NCBI GenBank assembly: GCA_046546375.1
Contig: JBKGXV010000057.1
Span: 1-21,560 of the forward strand
Length of the DNA stretch: 21,560 nt
Reading direction: 5' to 3'
Source of the DNA: JAEZKC01 sp046546375
GTDB lineage: Bacteria > Fibrobacterota > Chitinivibrionia > Chitinivibrionales > Chitinispirillaceae
In this document: positions 14,829 to 21,560 of the stretch, one piece after another
Numbering within the stretch: the stretch's first letter is position 1
How the letters are laid out: the number at the start of each line of letters is the position of its first letter
Program-made: the position numbers and the translations under genes
Notes under the pieces: generated by a model
What the model was told of the DNA's origin: nothing
Database searches by the model: none
The model's input: only the letters and a program-made list of their open reading frames with translations

Positions 14829-17800
14829 GTGTCGCTTGACAGTTTTTCCCGGTTTGCAGGTATGAACAGAAGAAAAGCATTCAGAGTATCCGGATTCGTA
14901 CTGCTCTACTCCGCTTCGGGTATTCTGGGACTGTACCTGCTCCTCCTTGTCCTCCTTCACCTGCCGCCCGTTCAGAACTATCTGCTATCCATCCTGGAAA
15001 CACAGATCAGCTCAGCTGTCCGGGGAAAGCTCGAGGTGAAATCCTTCAGAACAGACCTGGTCAGTTTCATCGATTTCTCGGAAATCGGAGCCTATGTGCC
15101 CGGTGAGGAGGACTCTCTTTTTCTTCAAAAAATCACACTCGATTACTCTTTTCTGTCTCTTCTCAATCGGGAAGTCAGAATTGATGCGGTCGGTATCAGA
15201 GAAGGAAGTGCGTACCTGGTACGGGATTCCACAGGTAATCTGCAGTTCCCGCTTATCCCCGCAGCGCGCAGAGAAGCCCGGCCCGATACCGCAGAAGGAG
15301 TCCTTCCGGGTCCCTGGAAACTGGTGGTGGATACCGGATTTGTGCAGAATCTCGATGTCGTCTACCGCGACAGTCAACTGGACCTTTTCACCGTCCTTGA
15401 ATCTCTTCATATAGCGGTAAAGTCCCCTAATCTTGATTCTCTTATGGCCGAAGTCTCCTCGGAGCATATCCGGCTGCGCTCTCCATGGTGGAACGGGACA
15501 CTGGACACACTTTATGCCATTGGGAGAAGAGATGATTCTCTGATCACTCTGAAAAGGTTTCTGCTTTCGGGCAATCCGGCACGGATCAGTCTTGGCGGGA
15601 CAATCCCTCTGTTTCTCCAGGCACCCTTCAACCTGAACGGAAAAGCACGGGGGAAGCTTGCACCTTTTTCGGATCTGTTCATACCGGATACACTAAGCGG
15701 TTCGTTCAATGCGGATTTCAATGCCCGGGGTACTCTGGAATCGCCCCGGATGAGAGCTGTTGTGACTTCCCCCTTCATTCGGTACCGGACAATTGCACTC
15801 GATTCCGCGTATCTGCATGCGCGCTACACCGAATCGCAAACCCTTCAGATCTCCTCGTTTCTCCGCAATCCGTTGGGAACAGTTCGTGCCAGAGGTGATC
15901 TGGGCATCCCGGGGCTGATACTTTCTCCTTCGCTGGGCGGCTACAATGTTCAGGTGAATGCAGATGTGGCAGATATTGCCCAACTTCTCAGGGAAGCGGG
16001 GCTTACGCTGACTCAGGTGAACGGTACTGCGGATCTTGATCTCTACGCCCGGGGTGATTCTCTTGTGTCTCTTCCCGATTCGCTCTTTATGACAGTGACT
16101 GCGAACGAAACAGGCCCGCCCGATATGGATACTGTCCGGGCCCGTGTAGCTTTAGATAAGAACCGCTGGGACCTGGAGACACTTCTGGGCCGAGGGAACC
16201 GGATTTCCGGACGCGGTGTTGTCACGCTCCCCCGGGCCATAAGAGGTGATCTGCAGGGAACAGTTTCCAATCCACAGCTTATCACCGAATTCTTCATGCC
16301 TGAACCCGTAACCGGGTCTCTGGAACTGAATGCCTCTTTCAGCGATATTCTGGAAAACCCCCGGCTTCGGATCGGGGTACAGTCCGATTCCCTTGCCTGG
16401 AGGGGAGTAACGGCCGAGCAGCTTGAAGGAGAGTTACGCTACAACAAACTCTGGACAATAGATAAGTCGGCAGCACTCTTTCTTGCAGACTTGGGAGAGG
16501 TGAGGATCCCCGGTTTCGAGCGGGTAGAGGGCATGCTGCGGGCGGACGTTTCAGCAAAAGGTGCATTCCCTCTGCCGGTGGTGCAGGCTGATGTGGAGAT
16601 CACCGACCCCGAATACGCCGAATATAAGGGCGAAAGAATCGAGACTCGGCTGCTTATTGAAAATCAGACACTTTTCTGGGATCGTCTCGTGGTCCGAACC
16701 GACACTTTCCGTCTTGCCTCAACCGGTCAGATTAATTTACTCTCATCACAACTGGCCTGGCAGACCGAACTGCAGCTTGCTGCAAGGGAAAGGCCCGCGG
16801 CTCGTTTGTTCCTTGAAGGCGCATTTGTGAATGATTCCCTGTATGCGTCTACAATGATAGAACATCTGGTTCCCGGCAGAATCTTTCCCGATCTGCCTTT
16901 TTTTGTATGCTATGAGGGAGGAGCTGAGGTTCGGGCGGTTGCGGGTCAGGGAAATTGTCTGAGCAGAGGAAGTCTGGATTTTGATCTGATTCAGTTCGCA
17001 CCTGCACTTCCGCAACCCTACACGATTTCCGGCAATGCGGGATTTTTCGGTAACGTTCTTGACGCCGAGGTGCAAATACATTCTGGAGATGACCCTGATT
17101 CCTCTCTGGTGGTGATATCTAATCTGCTCTTTGAGAGCATCTGCCCCGATACACTGCAGCCGATCGGTGAGGGGAGTTTCGTGAGAGTGCTGACACGGGA
17201 TTTCAGCTACGGGCAGTTGATCAGTTCATACTTTCCCGGTTTCATGGCGGAAGGTGAGATCACCGGCGATATCGTTGCGAGCCGTGAAAATGGTGATTGG
17301 TTTCTGGGCGGAGAAGCCAATATCACCGCTGATACTCTTGCCTACCCGCCTCTTGACTTACATGTATCGAATGCGGTTGTCACACTGAGTCCTCAGGGAA
17401 CTTCAAGCTCGCCTCAGGGGGAGTTCAATGTGACCGCACGCGGTTTGGAGTATGCCGATGAAAAGGTGCAGAACGCGGCAGCGGTCGGTTCTCTCGACTC
17501 CGGGGAGATTTCCGTTCGAACACTCGTGGGAACATTCAATGACAGCGGGTTCATTTCGGCATCGGGAGTAATTCCTTTTTCGACCATGACAGGAGATACC
17601 CGTTTCGAATTTGAGCTGGAACATATGCCGCTTGCATTTGTCAATCCTATTTTGGGAGCGGTTTTCATTGAGGAGGGGACTATGACTGGAAGGGGAGTGG
17701 TAGAACTCGGTGAAAAAATCGATTCGGACGGGGTTTTATTCATCGAAGATATGCGGATGAATTCCGATGTGTGCGAGTTGTCTTCAGGACCTGTTTCGGC

Positions 17801-18872
17801 TCAGTTGTTCCTTGTCAATGATTCGGTGGTGCTCAGCAGCTTGAAAGGTGAACTGGGCAACGGAATAGTGGCGGCCCGCGGGTTCGCACAGCTTGGATTG
17901 TGGAAAGTGGAGGATTTTGCATTGGATTTCGGGGCTCGAGGGGTGCGGGTAATGTGCGAGGATTTTGTGGAGCTGGGGCTGGGCGGCGCAAGGGGCAGAT
18001 TCCGTAAGACGGAGGAAGGTTACGCATTGCAAACAACTGTCTCTTTTGCCGAGACAAGGCTTGATCAGGTAGTCACCCTTCAGGAAATCGTCGACAGAGC
18101 TCTCACTCAGATCCCCCGGGGGCCGGTGCCCTCCGTTATGAGAGAAACTGAGGTGGATGCTACCTTGGTGCTTAACCGTAATTTCCTGATCGACACCAAT
18201 CTGGGTAGATTTCTGCTGGACGGTCAGTTGACTGTCGGGGGTACGCTTGCACGACCCAGGTTCAATGGTGTCTTGACTATGGCGGAAGGGACTGTGCGGT
18301 ATCTGGACAGGGAATTTGAAATTGAAGAGGGAACGCTGCGGCAGTATGATCCCTTCGAGATTAATCCGGAGTTGGATATATCCGCATCCATCGATGTGCA
18401 GGCGATCACTTTCGCCGATCCGGCCGATTACACCATAACCGTTTCTGTCAGGGGTACTCTGCGGGAGCCGGAGGTGGCTATCACATCCAGTCCCCCTCTG
18501 CAGACTCAGGAGATATTGAATCTGCTTACTCTGGGTACAGGGGGGGCGGATGCGGGGCTGCCCCGGACCGGTCAGATCGTTTCTTCTCACGTAACGGGCC
18601 TGGGGTCTCAGCTTCTGGAGCAGGCTTTCGGAATCGATAATATAAGCGTGACCGGGAATCTTTTCGCAGTGACGGAGAACGCTGGGTTGACTTTTACTAT
18701 ACGTGAGGATGTCACTTCCAGGCTTACAGTCGTGTACCAGTCGGATATACTCAATCCTGTCAATCAGGGAATACTGATTTCCTATCGTCTGTTTCCCCGT
18801 TTGCGTCTGACAGGCAGAACCCAGACAGAGGGAAGTTCGGAAATAGGCTTCGATTATACCATACGAAGGTGA
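14829..18872 (+). CDS. tamB: TamB-type translocation and assembly protein
   Basis: The protein is a 1347-residue member of the TamB (DUF490)/AsmA-like family, close to the usual 1250-1400 length. A single inner-membrane anchor (about 21-45, very Leu-rich) is followed by a very long periplasmic region made almost entirely of short beta-strands, expected to form a hydrophobic-lined groove spanning the periplasm. The C-terminal TamB domain has the family hallmarks: alternating GxLxxPxxxG repeats (about 1135-1195), SSPPLQTQEILNLLTLG near 1220-1236, and an end in GFDYTIRR after an STYR-like barrel-contacting strand. The start is GTG at 14829 with GGAG 10 nt upstream; an internal ATG at 14862 would also keep the anchor. 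In known systems TamB works with the Omp85 protein TamA in outer-membrane protein and lipid traffic. Here tamA starts 1 nt after the tamB stop, which strongly supports the pairing. Confidence 0.92.
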   Translation: MSLDSFSRFAGMNRRKAFRVSGFVLLYSASGILGLYLLLLVLLHLPPVQNYLLSILETQISSAVRGKLEVKSFRTDLVSFIDFSEIGAYVPGEEDSLFLQKITLDYSFLSLLNREVRIDAVGIREGSAYLVRDSTGNLQFPLIPAARREARPDTAEGVLPGPWKLVVDTGFVQNLDVVYRDSQLDLFTVLESLHIAVKSPNLDSLMAEVSSEHIRLRSPWWNGTLDTLYAIGRRDDSLITLKRFLLSGNPARISLGGTIPLFLQAPFNLNGKARGKLAPFSDLFIPDTLSGSFNADFNARGTLESPRMRAVVTSPFIRYRTIALDSAYLHARYTESQTLQISSFLRNPLGTVRARGDLGIPGLILSPSLGGYNVQVNADVADIAQLLREAGLTLTQVNGTADLDLYARGDSLVSLPDSLFMTVTANETGPPDMDTVRARVALDKNRWDLETLLGRGNRISGRGVVTLPRAIRGDLQGTVSNPQLITEFFMPEPVTGSLELNASFSDILENPRLRIGVQSDSLAWRGVTAEQLEGELRYNKLWTIDKSAALFLADLGEVRIPGFERVEGMLRADVSAKGAFPLPVVQADVEITDPEYAEYKGERIETRLLIENQTLFWDRLVVRTDTFRLASTGQINLLSSQLAWQTELQLAARERPAARLFLEGAFVNDSLYASTMIEHLVPGRIFPDLPFFVCYEGGAEVRAVAGQGNCLSRGSLDFDLIQFAPALPQPYTISGNAGFFGNVLDAEVQIHSGDDPDSSLVVISNLLFESICPDTLQPIGEGSFVRVLTRDFSYGQLISSYFPGFMAEGEITGDIVASRENGDWFLGGEANITADTLAYPPLDLHVSNAVVTLSPQGTSSSPQGEFNVTARGLEYADEKVQNAAAVGSLDSGEISVRTLVGTFNDSGFISASGVIPFSTMTGDTRFEFELEHMPLAFVNPILGAVFIEEGTMTGRGVVELGEKIDSDGVLFIEDMRMNSDVCELSSGPVSAQLFLVNDSVVLSSLKGELGNGIVAARGFAQLGLWKVEDFALDFGARGVRVMCEDFVELGLGGARGRFRKTEEGYALQTTVSFAETRLDQVVTLQEIVDRALTQIPRGPVPSVMRETEVDATLVLNRNFLIDTNLGRFLLDGQLTVGGTLARPRFNGVLTMAEGTVRYLDREFEIEEGTLRQYDPFEINPELDISASIDVQAITFADPADYTITVSVRGTLREPEVAITSSPPLQTQEILNLLTLGTGGADAGLPRTGQIVSSHVTGLGSQLLEQAFGIDNISVTGNLFAVTENAGLTFTIREDVTSRLTVVYQSDILNPVNQGILISYRLFPRLRLTGRTQTEGSSEIGFDYTIRR

Positions 18873-18873
18873 A

Positions 18874-20667
18874 GTGACCGTGATAAAACAACTCGCAGCT
18901 GTTTTGATTCTCCTGATAGCTGCAGCTCAGTGCCGGGCTCAGCGGGAAAAGTGGTATGCCGGAAATATCACCTTCCGCGGCAATCAGGCGTTCGAGCGTT
19001 CCGAGCTGCTTTCCCGGATGCTGCTTCGGCCTCCTGATTTTTTCGAGCGCACGGAATATTCCTTTTCCCGACTAACCGGCGATATGAGGAGACTGGAGAG
19101 TTTTTATGCCACCAGGGGTTTTTTCAATGTTGCTGTGCGTATTTCGGATGTAAGCCGCGATACGTCTGTTCACCTGGTCAATGTCGAGCTTCGCATTTAT
19201 GAAGGGGTTCAGACGGTGGTCGATACTTTAGTATTCAGAAATAATCGGGTTTTCACCGATTCGGCACTGTCAGAGTTCCTTCCGCTTGAGAAAAACGAGC
19301 CACTGGATTCACTGCTGTATGCACAGAGCGGGGCGGTTATCCGTGACAGCCTGGCTTCCCGCGGTTATCTATTGGCAGAGATAAAAGATACCGTCCGGTT
19401 CAGCGAAAACGGAGACAGTGCCGCGGTGATTTTTGAAGTTGAAGAGGGTCCGCTGGTGCTTAGCGGTACCGTTGACATTCTGGGAGCTCAAACGGTTCAT
19501 CCTCGGGTGGTGAGAAGGGAACTTGTGCTTGACAGCGGTTCCGTGCTGACCTCATTTGAGATCTCCCGTTCGGTGCGTCGGCTTTACAGTACAGGACTTT
19601 TTGACTATGTGCGGATCGAACCGCTTGATACCGCAAATGTCCCTGCCGCAAAAGATACCGTGATAGTTCCCGTAGCGATCAGGCTTCAGTTGACCGATTT
19701 TTTCAGGTTGACCGCAGGTGGCGGCTACAGTACTGATGAGGGGGTGTACGCAACCGGAGAAATTTCATATGGCAATCTCTTTGAGCTGGGGCACAGGATC
19801 AGTGTAAGCGGGCGTCTGTCCTATGACCTGTTCGGGGCTCAGGTTATTTATTCCTACCCCTGGTTTCTTCAGGCGCCGCTTTTTGCGGATCTGATGCTTT
19901 ATATGGAAAGAAGGGATGAGGAGGAATTTGCGGGACTTTTCAGAGGGGGACTTTTTTCTCTGAGCGGGAATTTCAATGCTTTGACAGCATACAGAGGGTG
20001 GGTGAGAGTTGAGAATACCGCCTGGATAGAAGGGGCTAGGCCCGGCCCTCGGTTTCCGGAGCGTCTGCGCAACAACGTGGCACTGTTTGGCCTGGGTATA
20101 AGCCGGGATACCAGAGATGATGTGCTGAACCCGGGAGGCGGTTTTTTCGGATTTGCGGAGGCGGAGTTTGCCGGTCCCGGTATTTCCTGGAGTGATAAAT
20201 TTTTCAGAACTAAAGCCGATTTCAGGTGGTACATTTCGCTTCCGAGCAGAAGATTCAGGTTCCTGTCGGCATTTTTTGCCGGTTACGTGAGAGGATTCGG
20301 GGAGGCCGGAGCTGCCGTATCCCCACAGGAGCTTTTCCGGGTGGGGGATGGGGTCAGGCCCGTTCGGGGGTATTCTGATGATGCTGTAGCGGATATGGGC
20401 GAAAGGGGTAGACTGGCTTTTATCATAACGCCTCTGGAGATGACGTTTCCTATCTATACACCTCTGGACGGTGCGGTCTTCATGGATGGCGGTCATATCT
20501 GGTCGTCTCTTGATAATTTTAATTTTGGGGATGTCCAGTGGTCGGTGGGTGCGGGTTTACGGTTGACTTTGCCAATCGGTGTGGTCCGCTTTGATTACGG
20601 AGTTAAGCTGGATGGCGATTCTGACCTTGACGGAAGGTTTCACCTGGGAGTGGGGACCGCGTTTTGA
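18874..20667 (+). CDS. tamA: TamA-type Omp85 outer-membrane assembly factor
   Basis: The protein has 597 residues, close to the usual TamA length. A signal peptide (about 1-22, ending near CRAQ) is followed by three POTRA domains (about 27-111, 112-192, 193-274) and an Omp85 beta-barrel (about 275-597). Barrel evidence: RLTAGGGYSTDEG at the start, the loop-6 motif VRGY at 497-500, and a C-terminal Phe (GVGTAF), the signal read by the BAM complex. The start is GTG at 18874, with AAGG 5 nt upstream inside the end of tamB; a second GTG at 18880 would shorten the protein by two residues. The gene follows tamB by a single nucleotide and overlaps the next gene, so translation is probably coupled. 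A BamA-like identity is the main alternative, but three POTRAs rather than five and the adjacent tamB favour TamA. Confidence 0.9.
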   Translation: MTVIKQLAAVLILLIAAAQCRAQREKWYAGNITFRGNQAFERSELLSRMLLRPPDFFERTEYSFSRLTGDMRRLESFYATRGFFNVAVRISDVSRDTSVHLVNVELRIYEGVQTVVDTLVFRNNRVFTDSALSEFLPLEKNEPLDSLLYAQSGAVIRDSLASRGYLLAEIKDTVRFSENGDSAAVIFEVEEGPLVLSGTVDILGAQTVHPRVVRRELVLDSGSVLTSFEISRSVRRLYSTGLFDYVRIEPLDTANVPAAKDTVIVPVAIRLQLTDFFRLTAGGGYSTDEGVYATGEISYGNLFELGHRISVSGRLSYDLFGAQVIYSYPWFLQAPLFADLMLYMERRDEEEFAGLFRGGLFSLSGNFNALTAYRGWVRVENTAWIEGARPGPRFPERLRNNVALFGLGISRDTRDDVLNPGGGFFGFAEAEFAGPGISWSDKFFRTKADFRWYISLPSRRFRFLSAFFAGYVRGFGEAGAAVSPQELFRVGDGVRPVRGYSDDAVADMGERGRLAFIITPLEMTFPIYTPLDGAVFMDGGHIWSSLDNFNFGDVQWSVGAGLRLTLPIGVVRFDYGVKLDGDSDLDGRFHLGVGTAF

Positions 20668-21266
20668 TGAATATTTCGGTAAAGTTTTTATTCATAATGA
20701 TGATGCTGTGCTTTTTACCTTTACAAGGGTACGGTCAGAGTTGTGAGGATCTGCTTGAGGAACTTGAAGAGGAGCTGGAGCCGGGTGATGGTGATGGTGA
20801 GGGAGACGGTGCTGCTCGGGAGGTGTTTGAACGTCCTGTCTACAGTGTGATCGAGGCGGGGCTGGGCGGGGGGTATTTCGATGATCCCGGGTTTGAATCT
20901 GTGTCCTACAATTTCTTTGTGGCCGGACTCTGGGAGGTCTGGCGTTACGGAGCGGTGCGGCTCGGAGGGGAGTTTGTTTCTGATTTGAGTCAGTCCTTTA
21001 TTGCGGATGTCACGGTGGGTTTCAGAGTCTACCCCTACACCTTCGGCACGACGCCTTACGCGGGTATTGCGGCAGGCTACGGGTACAGTCAGCCTGGAGA
21101 TGATTCGGGCTGGGGAATCCACGCAAGTGCGGAGGCGGGGGTTTTTATAATACAGGGTCCCGATCTGAAGTTGGATTTTTCCGTTGGTGCGTTGTTTCAG
21201 CAGAATGGTGGAGTGGCCGGTGGAAATCTTCAGGGGTTTATGGTGAGAATCGGGTTTGTCCTTTAG
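20667..21266 (+). CDS. Small predicted outer-membrane beta-barrel protein
   Basis: The protein is 199 residues. A signal peptide (MNISVKFLFIMMMLCFLPLQ, cleavage near GYG/Q, residue 23-24) precedes a strongly acidic, low-complexity segment (about 27-49, Glu- and Asp/Gly-rich). The remainder (about 55-199) shows alternating amphipathic strands with many aromatic ends and Gly turns, consistent with an eight-stranded barrel of the OmpA/OmpX-like fold; the protein ends in GFVL. The ATG at 20667 overlaps the tamA stop codon in TGATG, so it is preferred over the TTG at 20664, and translational coupling is expected. I do not recognise the family. Position as third gene of a tamB-tamA operon suggests a client or accessory of the TAM machinery, but that is inference. 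Confidence 0.82.
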   Translation: MNISVKFLFIMMMLCFLPLQGYGQSCEDLLEELEEELEPGDGDGEGDGAAREVFERPVYSVIEAGLGGGYFDDPGFESVSYNFFVAGLWEVWRYGAVRLGGEFVSDLSQSFIADVTVGFRVYPYTFGTTPYAGIAAGYGYSQPGDDSGWGIHASAEAGVFIIQGPDLKLDFSVGALFQQNGGVAGGNLQGFMVRIGFVL

Positions 21267-21318
21267 GCTTATAATGGATATATAAATTCTTGCTGATTTC
21301 TCTTTCCTGATGTATTTT
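21256..21318 (+). promoter_or_regulatory. Candidate promoter region for the tRNA genes
   Basis: TTGTCC (21256-21261) and TATATA (21279-21284) lie 17 nt apart. A second weaker pair, TTGCTG (21290-21295) with TATTTT (21313-21318), is also 17 nt apart. Either would start transcription 30-65 nt before tRNA-Pro. I saw no terminator between the last tam-operon gene and the tRNAs, so read-through from that operon is an alternative source. Confidence 0.3.
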
Positions 21319-21352
21319 TTCTCCGTTGCCGTTGAAAATCACACCGGCAATA

Positions 21353-21426
21353 CGGGGTGTGGCGCAGTCTGGTAGCGCACTTGGTTTGGGACCAAGGTGT
21401 CGCTGGTTCGAATCCGGCCACCCCGA
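21353..21426 (+). tRNA. tRNA-Pro(TGG)
   Basis: The 74-nt sequence folds as a complete cloverleaf. The acceptor stem is CGGGGTG/CACCCCG with discriminator A. The D arm is GCGC/GCGC with TGG in the loop. The anticodon stem is CTTGG/CCAAG with loop TTTGGGA, placing anticodon TGG at 21387-21389, which reads CCA proline codons. The T arm is GCTGG/CCGGC with TTCGAAT. The 3' CCA is not encoded. Confidence 0.96.
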
Positions 21427-21444
21427 ATAAAATTCTTGATTTTT

Positions 21445-21518
21445 GCCCCCGTAGCTCATCTGGATAGAGCATCTGCCTTCTAAGCAGAGGGTAACAGGTT
21501 CGAATCCTGTCGGGGGTA
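21445..21518 (+). tRNA. tRNA-Arg(TCT)
   Basis: The 74-nt cloverleaf has acceptor GCCCCCG/CGGGGGT, with a G1-U72 wobble as first pair and discriminator A. The D arm is GCTC/GAGC. The anticodon stem is TCTGC/GCAGA with loop CTTCTAA, placing anticodon TCT at 21479-21481, which reads AGA arginine codons. The T arm is ACAGG/CCTGT with TTCGAAT. CCA is not encoded. It lies 18 nt after tRNA-Pro and is almost certainly cotranscribed with it. Confidence 0.96.
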
Positions 21519-21527
21519 CGAATAGAG

Positions 21528-21559
21528 GCCCTGCGAGTTAAAGCTTGCGGGGCTTTTTT
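21528..21559 (+). terminator. Intrinsic terminator of the tRNA unit
   Basis: A 10-bp stem (21528-21537 with 21544-21553, two G-U pairs) closes a 6-nt loop and is followed directly by six T at 21554-21559. It lies 9 nt after tRNA-Arg and ends the tRNA transcript. Confidence 0.9.
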
Positions 21560-21560
21560 G

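Noticed and set aside
17784..18590. 268-residue minus-strand open frame inside tamB
   Set aside because: It lies wholly inside the conserved C-terminal half of TamB and its translation is low-complexity and motif-free.
21326..21350. TTGCCG/CGGCAA inverted repeat just before tRNA-Pro
   Set aside because: The stem is only 6 bp with a 13-nt loop and no T-run, so it is neither a terminator nor a convincing operator.

Overview
This window comes from a diderm (Gram-negative) bacterium of moderate G+C content. Three observations support that: a TamA/TamB-type outer-membrane assembly pair, two further predicted outer-membrane barrels, and signal peptides on the exported proteins. The dense tandem-PAS kinases suggest an environmental organism. 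I cannot assign a phylum with confidence; the protein style would fit the FCB/Fibrobacterota/Gemmatimonadota neighbourhood, but that is an impression only. No insertion sequence, phage gene, CRISPR array or rRNA gene was seen.

Layout. (1) Positions 257-7254 form a two-component signalling island: a very large CheB-like/CheR/multi-PAS histidine kinase (257-4963, +), an NtrC-type response regulator (5064-6389, +), a stand-alone receiver (6501-6875, +), and a second stand-alone receiver in convergent orientation (6883-7254, -). (2) A minus-strand run, reading 14713 to 6883, consists of an outer-membrane metallopeptidase/propeller/barrel fusion, a P-loop NTPase of unknown role, a six-PAS histidine kinase, and the single-domain receiver that is probably its partner. 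(3) Divergent from the barrel fusion, tamB, tamA and a small outer-membrane protein (14829-21266, +) are packed with 1-3 nt junctions, so they are almost certainly one operon for outer-membrane protein assembly. (4) The window ends with tRNA-Pro(TGG), tRNA-Arg(TCT) and a strong intrinsic terminator.

How the genes fit together. The plus-strand kinase probably phosphorylates one or both downstream receivers, which are clear paralogues of each other. The minus-strand six-PAS kinase probably phosphorylates the receiver 51 nt downstream. None of the kinases or receivers has a membrane segment, so both systems look cytoplasmic. The 14722-14829 gap is a shared divergent promoter region between two outer-membrane biogenesis loci.

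The least ordinary items are these: the 993-residue protein joining an HEXXH gluzincin domain, a TolB-like propeller and an Omp85-type barrel; a CheB domain that has lost two of three catalytic residues while the fused CheR domain looks intact; an NtrC-type regulator with an altered GAFTGA loop; and a promoter whose -35 box lies inside a terminator stem. Nothing here can be called a new defence or mobile system from sequence alone.
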